Below the pieces are notes generated by a model. That model was not told the origin of the DNA, searched no databases, and worked only from the letters and a program-made list of their open reading frames with translations. A stretch of 64,000 nucleotides of DNA from Streptomyces candidus (GTDB lineage Bacteria; Actinomycetota; Actinomycetes; Streptomycetales; Streptomycetaceae): NCBI RefSeq assembly GCF_014207445.1, contig NZ_JACHEM010000001.1, positions 372,001 through 436,000 of the forward strand, given 5' to 3'. Made by a program: the position numbers and the translations under genes. Below are positions 35,531 through 42,871 of the stretch, one piece after another. Each line of letters opens with the position of its first letter. Position 1 is the first letter of the stretch.

Positions 35531-36939
35531 GGCGCGACCTCTCGCCCGTACGCGGGAACGGAGGCGGCAGACGGGTCGTGCCGCAGGCCGGCCGGGTTCG
35601 GTCGTCGCACCTGCTGACGGCGGCCGGTGGCAGTCGGGGTTCGTCCGGTACTGACCCGGCCCCGATGCAATCAGGGGCGCGCAGAGGACCGTTCAGAGGC
35701 ACCTACTTTCCGAACCGGTCTCTGCGAGTTCCGGTGGGAGTCGCGGAGTGCTGTCTGTGGACTCCCCCGGACGCGCGCCCGTTCGAGTCACCGCCGGTCA
35801 GGGTGGAACACCTTCGACGCGGTGGGAGCCATCCGGCTGAGGACAATCGTGCGGACCTGCGTCATGCTCCTGCCGCGGAACCCTTCCCGCCATGCCGCAC
35901 GACCGGGGGCCCGGGCCAAGACCGCCGAGGTCCGCAAGCCACCGGAACACCGCGACGCAAGGCGGCAAGGGCTCAATCAGTGACGACAGACCAACTGCAG
36001 CATTGGGACGACAATATCCATAACCGCTTTGGCCAACGGCAGGTGCCCGCTGAAAGCCGATCCGATGATTGTCGACCCGAACACCTCTTTCTCGCACAGC
36101 AGATGCGGCTGGCATACGGGTGACTTTCGTCGACGTCTGTGCCGGTGCGCGGTAATCTCGTAGCGGAACCTGTCAGGCGGAATTCACCAGCCGACGGCCC
36201 CTGCGCCGCGAATACCGCCATTCACGACGTACAGGTTTCGAGTTCCTCCTGCAGTATGAACAGTAACTGCGCTCCCCGGCCTTCTTCGGGCCAGGCAGCG
36301 CAGTTACTGTGTGCGGACGCATCCGGGGCCCAGCGGCCCCTACGAGCCGCGCATCTGGGAACGTCCGCCGTCCGCCTCACCCTTGCGGGACACTCCGGGG
36401 TGGTCGCCGGCGGGGGCGCAGGAAGGCTTCGCAGCCGCTGCCGGCAAACCGAGGTGCGGCATTGCGGTGACGCATGCTCGTCGAGCTTCCACAGACAGGA
36501 CCTTCCGGGCGGACGCCGCAAGCCCGGCGGGCGGGCCGACGGTTGTGGGGTAGACGGCCGCGTGGAACTGCTCGGCGCCCCCGCCGCGCACCCTTGGGCA
36601 CGCGGTCGGGCCTCCGAGGAGGGCGGGTCCTCTGGCGAGGGCCCGGTGCACTGCGTCCGTACGCCGTGTGGTCACGGACCGGAGGCCCTGCTGCGCTTCT
36701 CTCATCGCCCTTATGGCCACGAACACGGCCTGCGGACACGCCCTGCCTGGCGTGCAGGGCCGCACAGTGAGCGGCCCTGCACCACCCGGGGGCAGGTTCC
36801 CACCGCGGGCGTTCCGTGAACCGCATCCGGGGGGCAGGCGCTCCCGGCCGCGCGCGGCGGGGTACCGGGACCGTCACCCCGCAGAGGGAATCGCCGTCGC
36901 AGGAATAGGCTGAACGGGTGTAAGGAGCCGCGAAGCCCC
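35531..36939. other. 1.4-kb stretch without a recognisable gene
   Basis: Open frames up to 226 codons exist on both strands, but none has a plausible ribosome-binding site, family motif or the strong third-position GC bias of neighbouring genes, and the base composition is lower in GC in the middle (about 35990-36310). The only clear structure is a 14-bp inverted repeat at 36260-36310. It may be decayed DNA or hold an unrecognised RNA. Confidence 0.5.
36260..36310. repeat. Large perfect hairpin with 14-bp arms
   Basis: ACAGTAACTGCGCT (36260-36273) and AGCGCAGTTACTGT (36297-36310) are exact inverse complements. The 23-nt loop can itself pair (CCGGCC with GGGCC around TTCTT). No T-tract follows on either strand, so it is not a typical terminator. 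Confidence 0.85.
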
Positions 36940-36952
36940 ATGAGGGCGCCAC

Positions 36953-36958
36953 TAGCAT
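36953..36958 (+). promoter_or_regulatory. -10 box ahead of the DUF5949-like gene
   Basis: TAGCAT lies 8 nt before ATG 36967, consistent with a leaderless or near-leaderless transcript. Confidence 0.45.
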
Positions 36959-36966
36959 CCGCGGAC

Positions 36967-37473
36967 ATGACCTCATCCACGGCCGTGAAGCCAGAACAGC
37001 AGCGTTCCCTCCTGGGTACCCTCATCATCATCCCGTGGGCCAACGAGCCCGCGACCGAAAACGGCGCCGTGACGCCATTTCTCCTGGTGTGTTCCCGAGG
37101 GGACGGCCGTGACGGGCCGGAAGCAGGCACGGAAGCGCTGCGGGCCGAACTGGCGAAGGCCGGTCTCTCGACCGGCGGCGCGGTCGAGGACCTCACGCGG
37201 ACGTCTCGAAGTTCGATCTCGCTGCTGGTGGAGGCGGGCCAAGCGGTACTCAGCCTCCCCTTCCTGCACGTGCAGTGCCCGGTCTCCTCGGCGTGGCAGC
37301 AGGCGGCTCAGGAGAGCGGCCAGGCCTTCCTCATCTGCGCGACGCGCCCGTGGCCGGAGGCCGTGCAGGGCAAGGACGTCGGCGCGGAGCAACTGCGTGC
37401 CTTCGTCTCGGACGAACGAACAGTGCCGTCCAGCGTCCGTTGTCTCCTGCCGGTGCGCAGGGTACGTACCTGA
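36967..37473 (+). CDS. DUF5949-like conserved Streptomyces protein
   Basis: A 168-residue soluble protein. The pattern LGTLIIIPWANE, a TPFLLVCSRGDGRDGPEAG segment, LPFLHVQCPV, SAWQQAA, FLICATRPWPEAVQG and a closing CLLPVRRVR matches the DUF5949 family as I remember it. Function unknown. ATG 36967 fits homologous starts and the -10 at 36953; an upstream in-frame ATG at 36940 with AAGGAG 12 nt ahead is an alternative. Confidence 0.7.
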   Translation: MTSSTAVKPEQQRSLLGTLIIIPWANEPATENGAVTPFLLVCSRGDGRDGPEAGTEALRAELAKAGLSTGGAVEDLTRTSRSSISLLVEAGQAVLSLPFLHVQCPVSSAWQQAAQESGQAFLICATRPWPEAVQGKDVGAEQLRAFVSDERTVPSSVRCLLPVRRVRT

Positions 37474-37756
37474 CGCACGAGGCGCAGTGGTGACTGGAAC
37501 GGCGGTCCACTCCAGGACGCGCCGTTCCGGCTGTCATCCGGTTGCACCCGTAGGACGAAGCCACGGTGAACGCGGAAGGACTGCGCGGCACCCAACGCAC
37601 GGTGCTCCGCCGGCACAAGCGGTGGACGGGACGGTGGGTACACGGACCAGGGGATGGCCGAGCTGTCGCAACGGCCCCCCGGTCCTGCCGGTCCTCAGCG
37701 GCCCCTGGTACCCGAATCCGGTCAAGACGTTATCGGCGGGAAACGATCCGGCCCCC

Positions 37757-37799
37757 GGACCCCGCCCTCCGAAAACCCCAGGACCCCGCCCTCCGAAAA
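37757..37799. repeat. Duplicated 19-mer GGACCCCGCCCTCCGAAAA
   Basis: Identical copies at 37757-37775 and 37781-37799, a 24-bp period. Confidence 0.85.
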
Positions 37800-37806
37800 T
37801 GGGTGT

Positions 37807-37850
37807 GCCCCGGGACACGAAGATATTTCTTCGCGTCCCGGGGCTTTCTC
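37807..37850. terminator. Strong hairpin terminator between convergent genes
   Basis: GCCCCGGGAC (37807-37816) pairs with GTCCCGGGGC (37835-37844), with an inner GAAG/CTTC stem; TTTCTC follows on the plus strand, so it best fits termination from the left. Confidence 0.8.
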
Positions 37851-38008
37851 ACGGATTCCACAGCTTCAGGTCTGCCCCAGTCGCACCAGGAGTTATTCGC
37901 CCTCACACTTTCGCTGACATACGCGCAGTGCTTGGCTCATCCGGTATCGAATCTGGCGGAGCGGAAGCGGAGGCGTTCAGCGGTGCCTCAGTTGCTGGCC
38001 GCAGAACC

Positions 38009-38296
38009 TCAGTTGTGCACCGCACCCAGAATCGGAAGTGCGGGAGCGGAGGAGTCGTCCTTGACCTTCGAGTTCTGGCGGATCTCGTTGCACTGGAAGG
38101 CACGGGCCTCGTCCAGCACCTCGATGGTGAGGACGTCGATGTCCTGGATGGTCGGGCAGATGTCGCGGATGATCTCGACGCTCTGCGAGTAGTCACCCGT
38201 GACCGACTCGTCGGCCGAGGCCGGCGTAACAGCCATACCGGTCGCCGCCAGGGTCAGCATCGACGCTGCCAGCACCTTCTTGTTCTTCGAGTTCAT
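38009..38296 (-). CDS. Short secreted rodlin-like protein, copy 1
   Basis: A 95-residue preprotein with a signal peptide ending near TPASA-DES and a mature chain of about 66 residues. The core IQDIDVL, the two cysteines (ICPT and FQCNE, 22 residues apart) and the tail KVKDDSSAPALPILG resemble the C-terminal part of rodlins (RdlA/RdlB), which in memory read IQDINVL...QQC...SHVL; the N-terminal rodlin half is missing. Rodlins assemble with chaplins into the rodlet layer of aerial hyphae. AAGGAG lies 9 nt ahead of the ATG. It is divergent from copy 2, as rdlA is from rdlB. Confidence 0.7.
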   Translation of the reverse strand: MNSKNKKVLAASMLTLAATGMAVTPASADESVTGDYSQSVEIIRDICPTIQDIDVLTIEVLDEARAFQCNEIRQNSKVKDDSSAPALPILGAVHN

Positions 38297-38577
38297 TGCT
38301 GAGCGCTCCTTCCAGAATGTTGAAGCACCCGGACTGGGTGCTGACGCCGGACCCAACCGGCGAGCAGCACCAGAGGTTGTGCGGGCGGAGGCTCTTTCAC
38401 CCGATTGCCTTCCTGGGCGGCCCAGAAGTGTGATCACAGTATGTTCAATAGGCGTACTGATACGGCACTCGGGTGAACGTGCCTCCTGGAGAGAAACGTC
38501 CCGACGGTACGGCCGTTGTTCCTCGTGCTGGCGCACTCACTGGGAGATGCCCACATATGCCTAGGAAGGTACACACC
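38297..38577. promoter_or_regulatory. Divergent control region of rodlin-like copies 1 and 2
   Basis: A 281-base, comparatively AT-rich region between the divergent starts. It contains TGATCA (38430-38435) and an AT-rich block up to about 38465 where promoters are likely. AGGAAGG precedes copy 2. No exact operator can be named. Confidence 0.4.
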
Positions 38578-38862
38578 ATGAGTGTGAAGAAGATCGTCGC
38601 TGGTTCCATGTTGACTCTGACCGCGACCGGCATGGCCGTCACCCCGGCCATGGCCGACGAAGAGGTCCACGGTCACTACTCGCAGAACATCGAGATCATC
38701 CGCGACATCTGCCCGACCATCCAGGACATCGACGTCCTCACGATCGAGGTGCTGGACCAGGCGCGCACCTTCCAGTGCAACGAGGTCCGTCAGGGATCCT
38801 CGGTCCACGACAGCTCTGCCGCCCCGGCGCTGCCGCTTCTCGGCCAGGTCGTCAACAGGTAA
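38578..38862 (+). CDS. Short secreted rodlin-like protein, copy 2
   Basis: A 94-residue preprotein: signal peptide 1-26 (ends TPAMA), mature chain DEEVHGHYSQNIEIIRD followed by Cys45, IQDIDVL and Cys67. The tail (RQGSSVHDSSAAPALPLLG) differs from copies 1 and 3. The spacing of 22 residues between cysteines is the same in all three, suggesting one disulfide or an inter-molecular bond. AGGAAGG lies about 10 nt ahead of the ATG and a hairpin terminator follows at 38923, so it is its own transcription unit. Confidence 0.72.
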   Translation: MSVKKIVAGSMLTLTATGMAVTPAMADEEVHGHYSQNIEIIRDICPTIQDIDVLTIEVLDQARTFQCNEVRQGSSVHDSSAAPALPLLGQVVNR

Positions 38863-38922
38863 TACCTGCACTTGGGCATCCTCGCGGTGCTCTTGATGAA
38901 AATTTCCTCGTAGTAGAGGGAA

Positions 38923-38973
38923 ATGAGCCCCGGGGCTGCGGTGCAACCGCCAGATCCGGGGCTCATGTGTTTC
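38923..38973 (+). terminator. Hairpin terminator after rodlin-like copy 2
   Basis: ATGAGCCCCGG (38923-38933) pairs with CCGGGGCTCAT (38956-38966), followed by GTGTTTC. Confidence 0.75.
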
Positions 38974-39139
38974 GCGCACAGAAAACTACATGCTCTCGTA
39001 CGGCATTGGCATGTCCAGTCACATTGACCGCGGGGGAAATAGCGACTGTCCGGACATGCGGTGACTCAGTGCGTTGCTGCAAAAGGGTGAATGGGAGCCG
39101 GGTGTCGGAACCTCGACCCCCAGGAGCCAGTTAGAACGA

Positions 39140-39167
39140 CTGTCGACGCTTACTAATGGCTCGACAG
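39140..39167. promoter_or_regulatory. Inverted repeat upstream of rodlin-like copy 3
   Basis: CTGTCGA (39140-39146) and TCGACAG (39161-39167) flank 14 bases including TACTAAT, which could be a -10. The site is about 30 nt before the copy 3 start and could bind a regulator. Confidence 0.4.
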
Positions 39168-39197
39168 CTATACGGACGCCAGGAAGGCACAAGAACC

Positions 39198-39479
39198 ATG
39201 AACGCCAAGAAGATCCTCGCCGGCTCGATGCTCACGCTGACCGCGACCGGCATGGCCGTCACGCCGGCCATGGCCGACGAAGAGGTCCACGGTCACTACT
39301 CGCAGAACATCGAGATCATCCGCGACGTCTGCCCGACCATCCAGGACATCGACGTCCTCACCATCGAGGTGCTGGACGAGGCCCGCGCCTTCCAGTGCAA
39401 CGAGATCCGCCAGAACTCGAAGGTCAAGGACGACTCCGCTGCCCCCGCGCTGCCCATCCTCGGCGCCGTCATCAACTAA
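39198..39479 (+). CDS. Short secreted rodlin-like protein, copy 3
   Basis: A 93-residue preprotein with signal peptide 1-25 (ends TPAMA) and the same mature core: DEEVHGHYSQNIEIIRD, Cys, IQDIDVL, Cys, then EIRQNSKVKDDSAAPALPILG. Its first half is nearly identical at DNA level to copy 2, while its second half matches copy 1, so it looks like a mosaic. AGGAAGG precedes the ATG and a very strong T-rich terminator follows. Expected to be secreted and, by analogy only, part of the hyphal surface. Confidence 0.72.
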   Translation: MNAKKILAGSMLTLTATGMAVTPAMADEEVHGHYSQNIEIIRDVCPTIQDIDVLTIEVLDEARAFQCNEIRQNSKVKDDSAAPALPILGAVIN

Positions 39480-39510
39480 CGCCAGGCAGTACAGCGGTAG
39501 ATGACCTTGA

Positions 39511-39556
39511 AGCCCGGGGTCGCTGTCCTTCACAGCGACCCCGGGCTTTTTCTTTT
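39511..39556 (+). terminator. Strong rho-independent terminator
   Basis: AGCCCGGGGTCGCTGT (39511-39526) pairs with ACAGCGACCCCGGGCT (39532-39547); a TTTTTCTTTT tract follows. Confidence 0.93.
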
Positions 39557-39642
39557 GACTCATCGCGTCACCATGTGTTCGCCCGCTCGAACGTCACAGT
39601 TCCACCATCGGGGAGTAGAGATCCGTCACTGTTCCCTGACGC

Positions 39643-39696
39643 AAAAAGAATCGGCTCTTCACGGATGATTTTTCAATCACTCCGTGAAGAGCCGAC
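39643..39696 (-). terminator. Rho-independent terminator of the small secreted protein gene
   Basis: TCGGCTCTTCACGGA (39652-39666) pairs with TCCGTGAAGAGCCGA (39682-39696); on the minus strand TTCTTTTT follows. Confidence 0.9.
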
Positions 39697-39711
39697 GAGA
39701 CCCTCGGTTAC

Positions 39712-39930
39712 TTAGCGGTGGGTGCCGCAAAAGGCGCCGTGGTGACCGCCCCCACTGAAGATGCCGGTGTTGCTGGAGGTCTTGAGGACGTCAAAGTTGC
39801 CGCCGCCCCACATGGCGCCGTACACGTGCTCGTTGTTGTTCATGTCGCAGCCGTCGGCGGCGGCGGAGCTCGTGCCGGCAGCAAAGGCCGCAACGACAAT
39901 GGCGGCGCAGGTAAGAGCCTTCTTGATCAT
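39712..39930 (-). CDS. Small secreted protein with two cysteines, unrecognised
   Basis: A 72-residue preprotein: signal peptide about 1-25 (KKALTCAAIVVAAFAAGTSS), then a mature chain of 47 residues with Cys28 near its start and Cys68 near its end, rich in Gly, His and Asn (NNNEHVYGAMWGGGNFDVL and GGGHHGAFCGTHR). It does not match the chaplin domain. GAGGG lies 9 nt upstream of the ATG and a strong terminator follows, so it is a monocistronic unit, convergent with the rodlin-like copy 3. A surface or signalling role is a guess. Confidence 0.7.
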   Translation of the reverse strand: MIKKALTCAAIVVAAFAAGTSSAAADGCDMNNNEHVYGAMWGGGNFDVLKTSSNTGIFSGGGHHGAFCGTHR

Positions 39931-40483
39931 CTTCACCCTCTGGTCGAATTTCCGTGCCTCCCCGGTGCGGGGAAGCATTCGCGGTGATTCTTGCCGGTCC
40001 GCGGAGGAAACGAAGCAGGAGACGTGCAGGCCCACACCTTCGGGAGTGCACATTGCGTCATTTGGCCGCAGCATTTGCCAATGTTCAACCAACCGAACAG
40101 TCACCACAGTTGCTTCGCGCCGACCGGGCGCCGCACGCCGTTGCACCGAAACGGTTCGGGTTCTGGTCATGGGCCGGGGCAAAACCTTGAAGGAGGTGGC
40201 TGCGCTCTCCGGGGGCCGCTGGGCCATTGATCCCACTTTTCCGGCGCTCTGCGCCGGACCCCCACGGCTCCGTCGGTCACGACACCGCGCCGCTCATCTC
40301 AGGATGCGATTCCCGCCGTGCAGGAAACGTCCGGGGTTGCACGCGGAATCCGCTGACGTAGTGGCGGATGCGCGGAGCGGACCAGGCGAAAGCGTGTGAC
40401 GGCGAGTTTCCACCCGAAGGCCCGTGACCGTTTCGGTTGCCGTTCGTTGTCCGTGGTGTTCCCTGCTTTACGGAGCAGCGAAT
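39931..40483. other. 550-base region without a recognisable gene
   Basis: Presumably carries the promoter of the small secreted protein gene. A short perfect hairpin CCGGCGC-TCT-GCGCCGG lies at about 40239-40255. An ATG-initiated frame from 40168 (MGRGKTLKEVAALSGGRW) is too weakly supported to call. Confidence 0.4.
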
Positions 40484-40520
40484 GGCCCCCGCTGATGAGT
40501 GACCCATGAGCGGGGGCCTT
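40484..40520. terminator. Orphan hairpin terminator
   Basis: GGCCCCCGCT (40484-40493) pairs with AGCGGGGGCC (40509-40518), followed by TTCT. No gene is recognised immediately upstream, so a small transcript may end here. Confidence 0.65.
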
Positions 40521-40713
40521 CTGATGACATGGGCACGCTCGGATAAGCCGGCATCAGCGACGCCGCTCGAAAGTGCCCGAGAGGTGGAATCCGTGGAATC
40601 CTGGCTGGTGCGGCGGATCTTCCGGTCGCGCGGCCATGGTGATCCCGGCCGGCCGCGGGTTGTTCGCGGTCAGCGGCTGCTTGCCCACTGTGCTGGCAGA
40701 AGATGCCCAGACG

Positions 40714-40737
40714 AGAAAAGCCCCTGGTCAGGGGGCG
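40714..40737 (-). terminator. Terminator of rnpB
   Basis: On the minus strand GCCCC / GGGGC arms are followed by TTTTCTCG, immediately 3' of the RNase P RNA. Confidence 0.85.
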
Positions 40738-40741
40738 AGCA

Positions 40742-41158
40742 GGCAGACGAGTCGGGCTGTACGCCGGGTTCTGTCGCCCGGTCGCCTCGCGGCGGCCGGG
40801 GAGACGGCCATCCATCTAGGACCGGCGTTGCCGCCGGCCTCGTGCGGTCTACCCGTGAACTCGGGCGAGCAGCCCTCGGACGTTCACGCAGGACCGTCTC
40901 GCGACGGTCCCTCTTGACCTTGCTCCGGGTGGGGTTTACCTAGCCGTCCGAGTCACCTCGGACGCTGGTGGTCTCTTACACCACCGTTTCACCCTTACCG
41001 GGGGCCTTGCGGCCCCAGGCGGTTTGTTTTCTGTGGCACTGTCCCGCGAGTCACCCCGGGTGGCCGTTAGCCACCACCCTGCTCTGTGGAGCCCGGACGT
41101 TCCTCGGGAGGCCCCCCCAGGGGGTCCCCACGCGGCCGTCCGCCCGGCTCGTCTGCCG
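40742..41158 (-). ncRNA. rnpB: RNase P RNA (M1 RNA, bacterial type A)
   Basis: About 417 nt on the minus strand. The universally conserved GAGGAAcGTCCGGGCTCC segment is at 41108-41091 (one A replaced by C), and the conserved 3' segment ACAGAACCCGGCGTACAG is at about 40773-40756. The terminal P1 helix is visible: GCAGACGAG near the 5' end pairs with CTCGTCTGC near the 3' end. It is the catalytic RNA that matures tRNA 5' ends. A rho-independent terminator follows. End positions are set by the P1 pairing and may be off by a few bases. Confidence 0.93.
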
Positions 41159-41191
41159 TACGGGTCATGCTACCGGGCCGTCGGGCAGCGC

Positions 41192-41222
41192 TTGACCTTG
41201 TCGCGGCGTCAACGTTTCTACT
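41192..41222 (+). promoter_or_regulatory. MerR-type promoter with 19-bp spacer and operator
   Basis: TTGACC (41192-41197) and TCTACT (41217-41222) are separated by exactly 19 bp, the over-long spacer typical of MerR-controlled promoters, and TTGAC-N11-GTCAA (41192-41212) forms an inverted repeat inside it. The -10 ends 6 nt before the merR ATG, implying a leaderless, autoregulated transcript. Confidence 0.7.
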
Positions 41223-41228
41223 GGGGCC

Positions 41229-42014
41229 ATGCGGATCGGAGAGATCGCCGCGCTCGTCGGTGTCACCACGCGTGCGGTACGGCATTACCACCACGTCGGG
41301 CTGCTGCCCGAACCCGAACGGCGGACGAACGGCTACCGGCAGTACGGGCTGCGGGACGCCGTCGTACTCGCCCGGATCCGGCGGCTGACCGAGCTGGGCC
41401 TGGGCCTCGAAGAGGTGCGGGACGTGCTGCGCGACGACGCGGGGCGCGAACTGGCCGAGGTGCTCGGAGAACTGGACGAGGACCTGGCCAGGCAGGAGGC
41501 GGAGATCCGGGGCCGGCGGGAGCGGATCGGAGGGCTGCTGGAGCAGGCGCGGGACGGAGGGCTGTCGCCCGAGTGCCCCGTGTCGGAGGAGCTGGCCGAG
41601 CTGCTGCGGGCGCTACCGACGGGCGGGGACGCCGCCGCCAAGGACCGCGAGGTGCTCGCGCTGATCGACACCCACGTCACGGACGACGTACAGGCACAGC
41701 TGGTGCGGTCGCTGCGTGAGGCTGCCACGGTGCCGGGTGCGGAGGAACGGGCCCAGGAGGTGTACGCGCGGCTCGACGCGCTGGCGGACGCGGCGGCGGA
41801 CGATCCCCGGGTGGCGGAGGCGGCGCGGGTGCTGGCCTCGTGCATCCCGGACGGGATGTGGGGCGACGGGGCGGGGGCTCCGGACGAGGACGCGCCGTTC
41901 GTGCGGGCGTTCTACGCTCATTTCGCGCCGGCTCAGGCGGAGGTCCTGCGGCAGGCGATGCGCCTCGCGTTCGGGCCGGACGCGGCGGGGGAAGAGGGCG
42001 GCGGACCGACGTGA
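41229..42014 (+). CDS. MerR family transcriptional regulator
   Basis: A 261-residue MerR protein. Residues 1-70 are the winged helix-turn-helix (MRIGEIAALVGVTTRAVRHYH and NGYRQYGLRDAVVLARIRRL); a coiled coil follows (about 75-115). The remaining 150 residues are a helical effector domain. The GTGA overlap with the next membrane-protein gene indicates an operon. Its own promoter has MerR architecture, so it likely controls itself and the partner; the inducer is unknown. Confidence 0.9.
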   Translation: MRIGEIAALVGVTTRAVRHYHHVGLLPEPERRTNGYRQYGLRDAVVLARIRRLTELGLGLEEVRDVLRDDAGRELAEVLGELDEDLARQEAEIRGRRERIGGLLEQARDGGLSPECPVSEELAELLRALPTGGDAAAKDREVLALIDTHVTDDVQAQLVRSLREAATVPGAEERAQEVYARLDALADAAADDPRVAEAARVLASCIPDGMWGDGAGAPDEDAPFVRAFYAHFAPAQAEVLRQAMRLAFGPDAAGEEGGGPT

Positions 42015-42871
42015 CGAAGATTCTCAGAGGTGTCGCGTACGTGGCGTTTCCCGGTGAGCTGGTGCTGCTGGTCTGCCTGTTGAGCGGGGTCCGGCTGCCG
42101 GGTGCGGTTCTCGCCGGGGTCGAGGCGCTGGTGGTGGCGGTCGTGCTGGCCGAGCTGGCCGTCTTCGTGTCGTTGCGGAGGCGGGGGCTGACGACGCGGG
42201 AGGCCGTGGCCGCGCTGGTGCCGGAGAAGCCCCGGCGGCTGGTGGGGCACGAGGTGCGGGTGCTGGCATCGATCGGGCGGTGGGCGGTGCGGCGACCGCA
42301 CGGGGTCGGGGCCGGGGACCTCGCGTTCGGGCACGCGAAGGCCCAGGCGGCGCTGCTGGGCACCTTCGCGTTCGTGTGCGTGGTGGAGACTGCCGTGCTG
42401 CACATCCTGCTGGCCGGGGTGCCGCTGGTGCAGGCCGTCTTCCTGGTGCTCGACGTGTACACGGTGGTGCTGATCGTGGGGCTGCACGCCGCCGCCGTGA
42501 CCCGGCCCCACGTCGTAGGGGCCGACGGGAGCCTGCGGGTGCGGTCGGGGGCCCATGTCGACCTGTTGCTTCCGGCGGCGCGCATCGCCTCCGTGCGGTA
42601 CGAACTGCGGCTGAATCCCGGGGCGGAGGAGGACGGCGTGCTGGAGCTGGCGGCGGCCTCGCAGACGTCCGTGACGGTGGAGCTGCAGGAGCCGGTCGAA
42701 CACGTGTCGCTGCTGGGTGCGCGGCGGCCGGTGACGACGGTGCGCTTCCACGCGGACGACGCGCGGGCGCTGGTGGCCGCGGCCCCGCGGACGCGCGGCG
42801 CATCCGGCCCCGGCGTCACGCGGGCGCGAACAGAACCTTCGCCGTCCCCGGGTCCGCCTGCGTCAGCCTGA
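42011..42871 (+). CDS. Membrane protein of unknown function, operon partner of merR
   Basis: A 286-residue protein with hydrophobic helices at about 12-28, 31-52, 108-130 and 136-158, and a soluble C-terminal half with strand-rich segments (VDLLLPAARIASVRYELRL and TSVTVELQEPVEHVSLLG). The Pro/Ser-rich tail runs into the convergent RNB gene, overlapping it by 56 bp. GTG 42011 overlaps the merR stop. Likely the target of the MerR regulator. Confidence 0.72.
   Translation: MTKILRGVAYVAFPGELVLLVCLLSGVRLPGAVLAGVEALVVAVVLAELAVFVSLRRRGLTTREAVAALVPEKPRRLVGHEVRVLASIGRWAVRRPHGVGAGDLAFGHAKAQAALLGTFAFVCVVETAVLHILLAGVPLVQAVFLVLDVYTVVLIVGLHAAAVTRPHVVGADGSLRVRSGAHVDLLLPAARIASVRYELRLNPGAEEDGVLELAAASQTSVTVELQEPVEHVSLLGARRPVTTVRFHADDARALVAAAPRTRGASGPGVTRARTEPSPSPGPPASA

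Larger units (their letters stand above)
37474..38008. other. Intergenic region with tandem repeat and terminator, no gene
   Basis: About 530 bases between convergent genes (DUF5949-like and the first rodlin-like gene). It holds a duplicated 19-mer (37757-37799) and a strong hairpin (37807-37844); the rest shows no plausible coding frame. Confidence 0.5.

Noticed and set aside
36139..36819. 226-codon plus-strand frame in the gene desert
   Set aside because: No family motif, poor start context, cysteine- and arginine-rich composition, and it crosses the large hairpin.
39712..39930. Chaplin
   Set aside because: Signal peptide and two cysteines fit in general, but the hydrophobic GN-rich chaplin pattern is absent.
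40168..40399. Short open frame MGRGKTLKEVAALSGG
   Set aside because: No ribosome-binding site at the start, composition shifts to Arg-rich shadow after 25 codons, no recognisable family.
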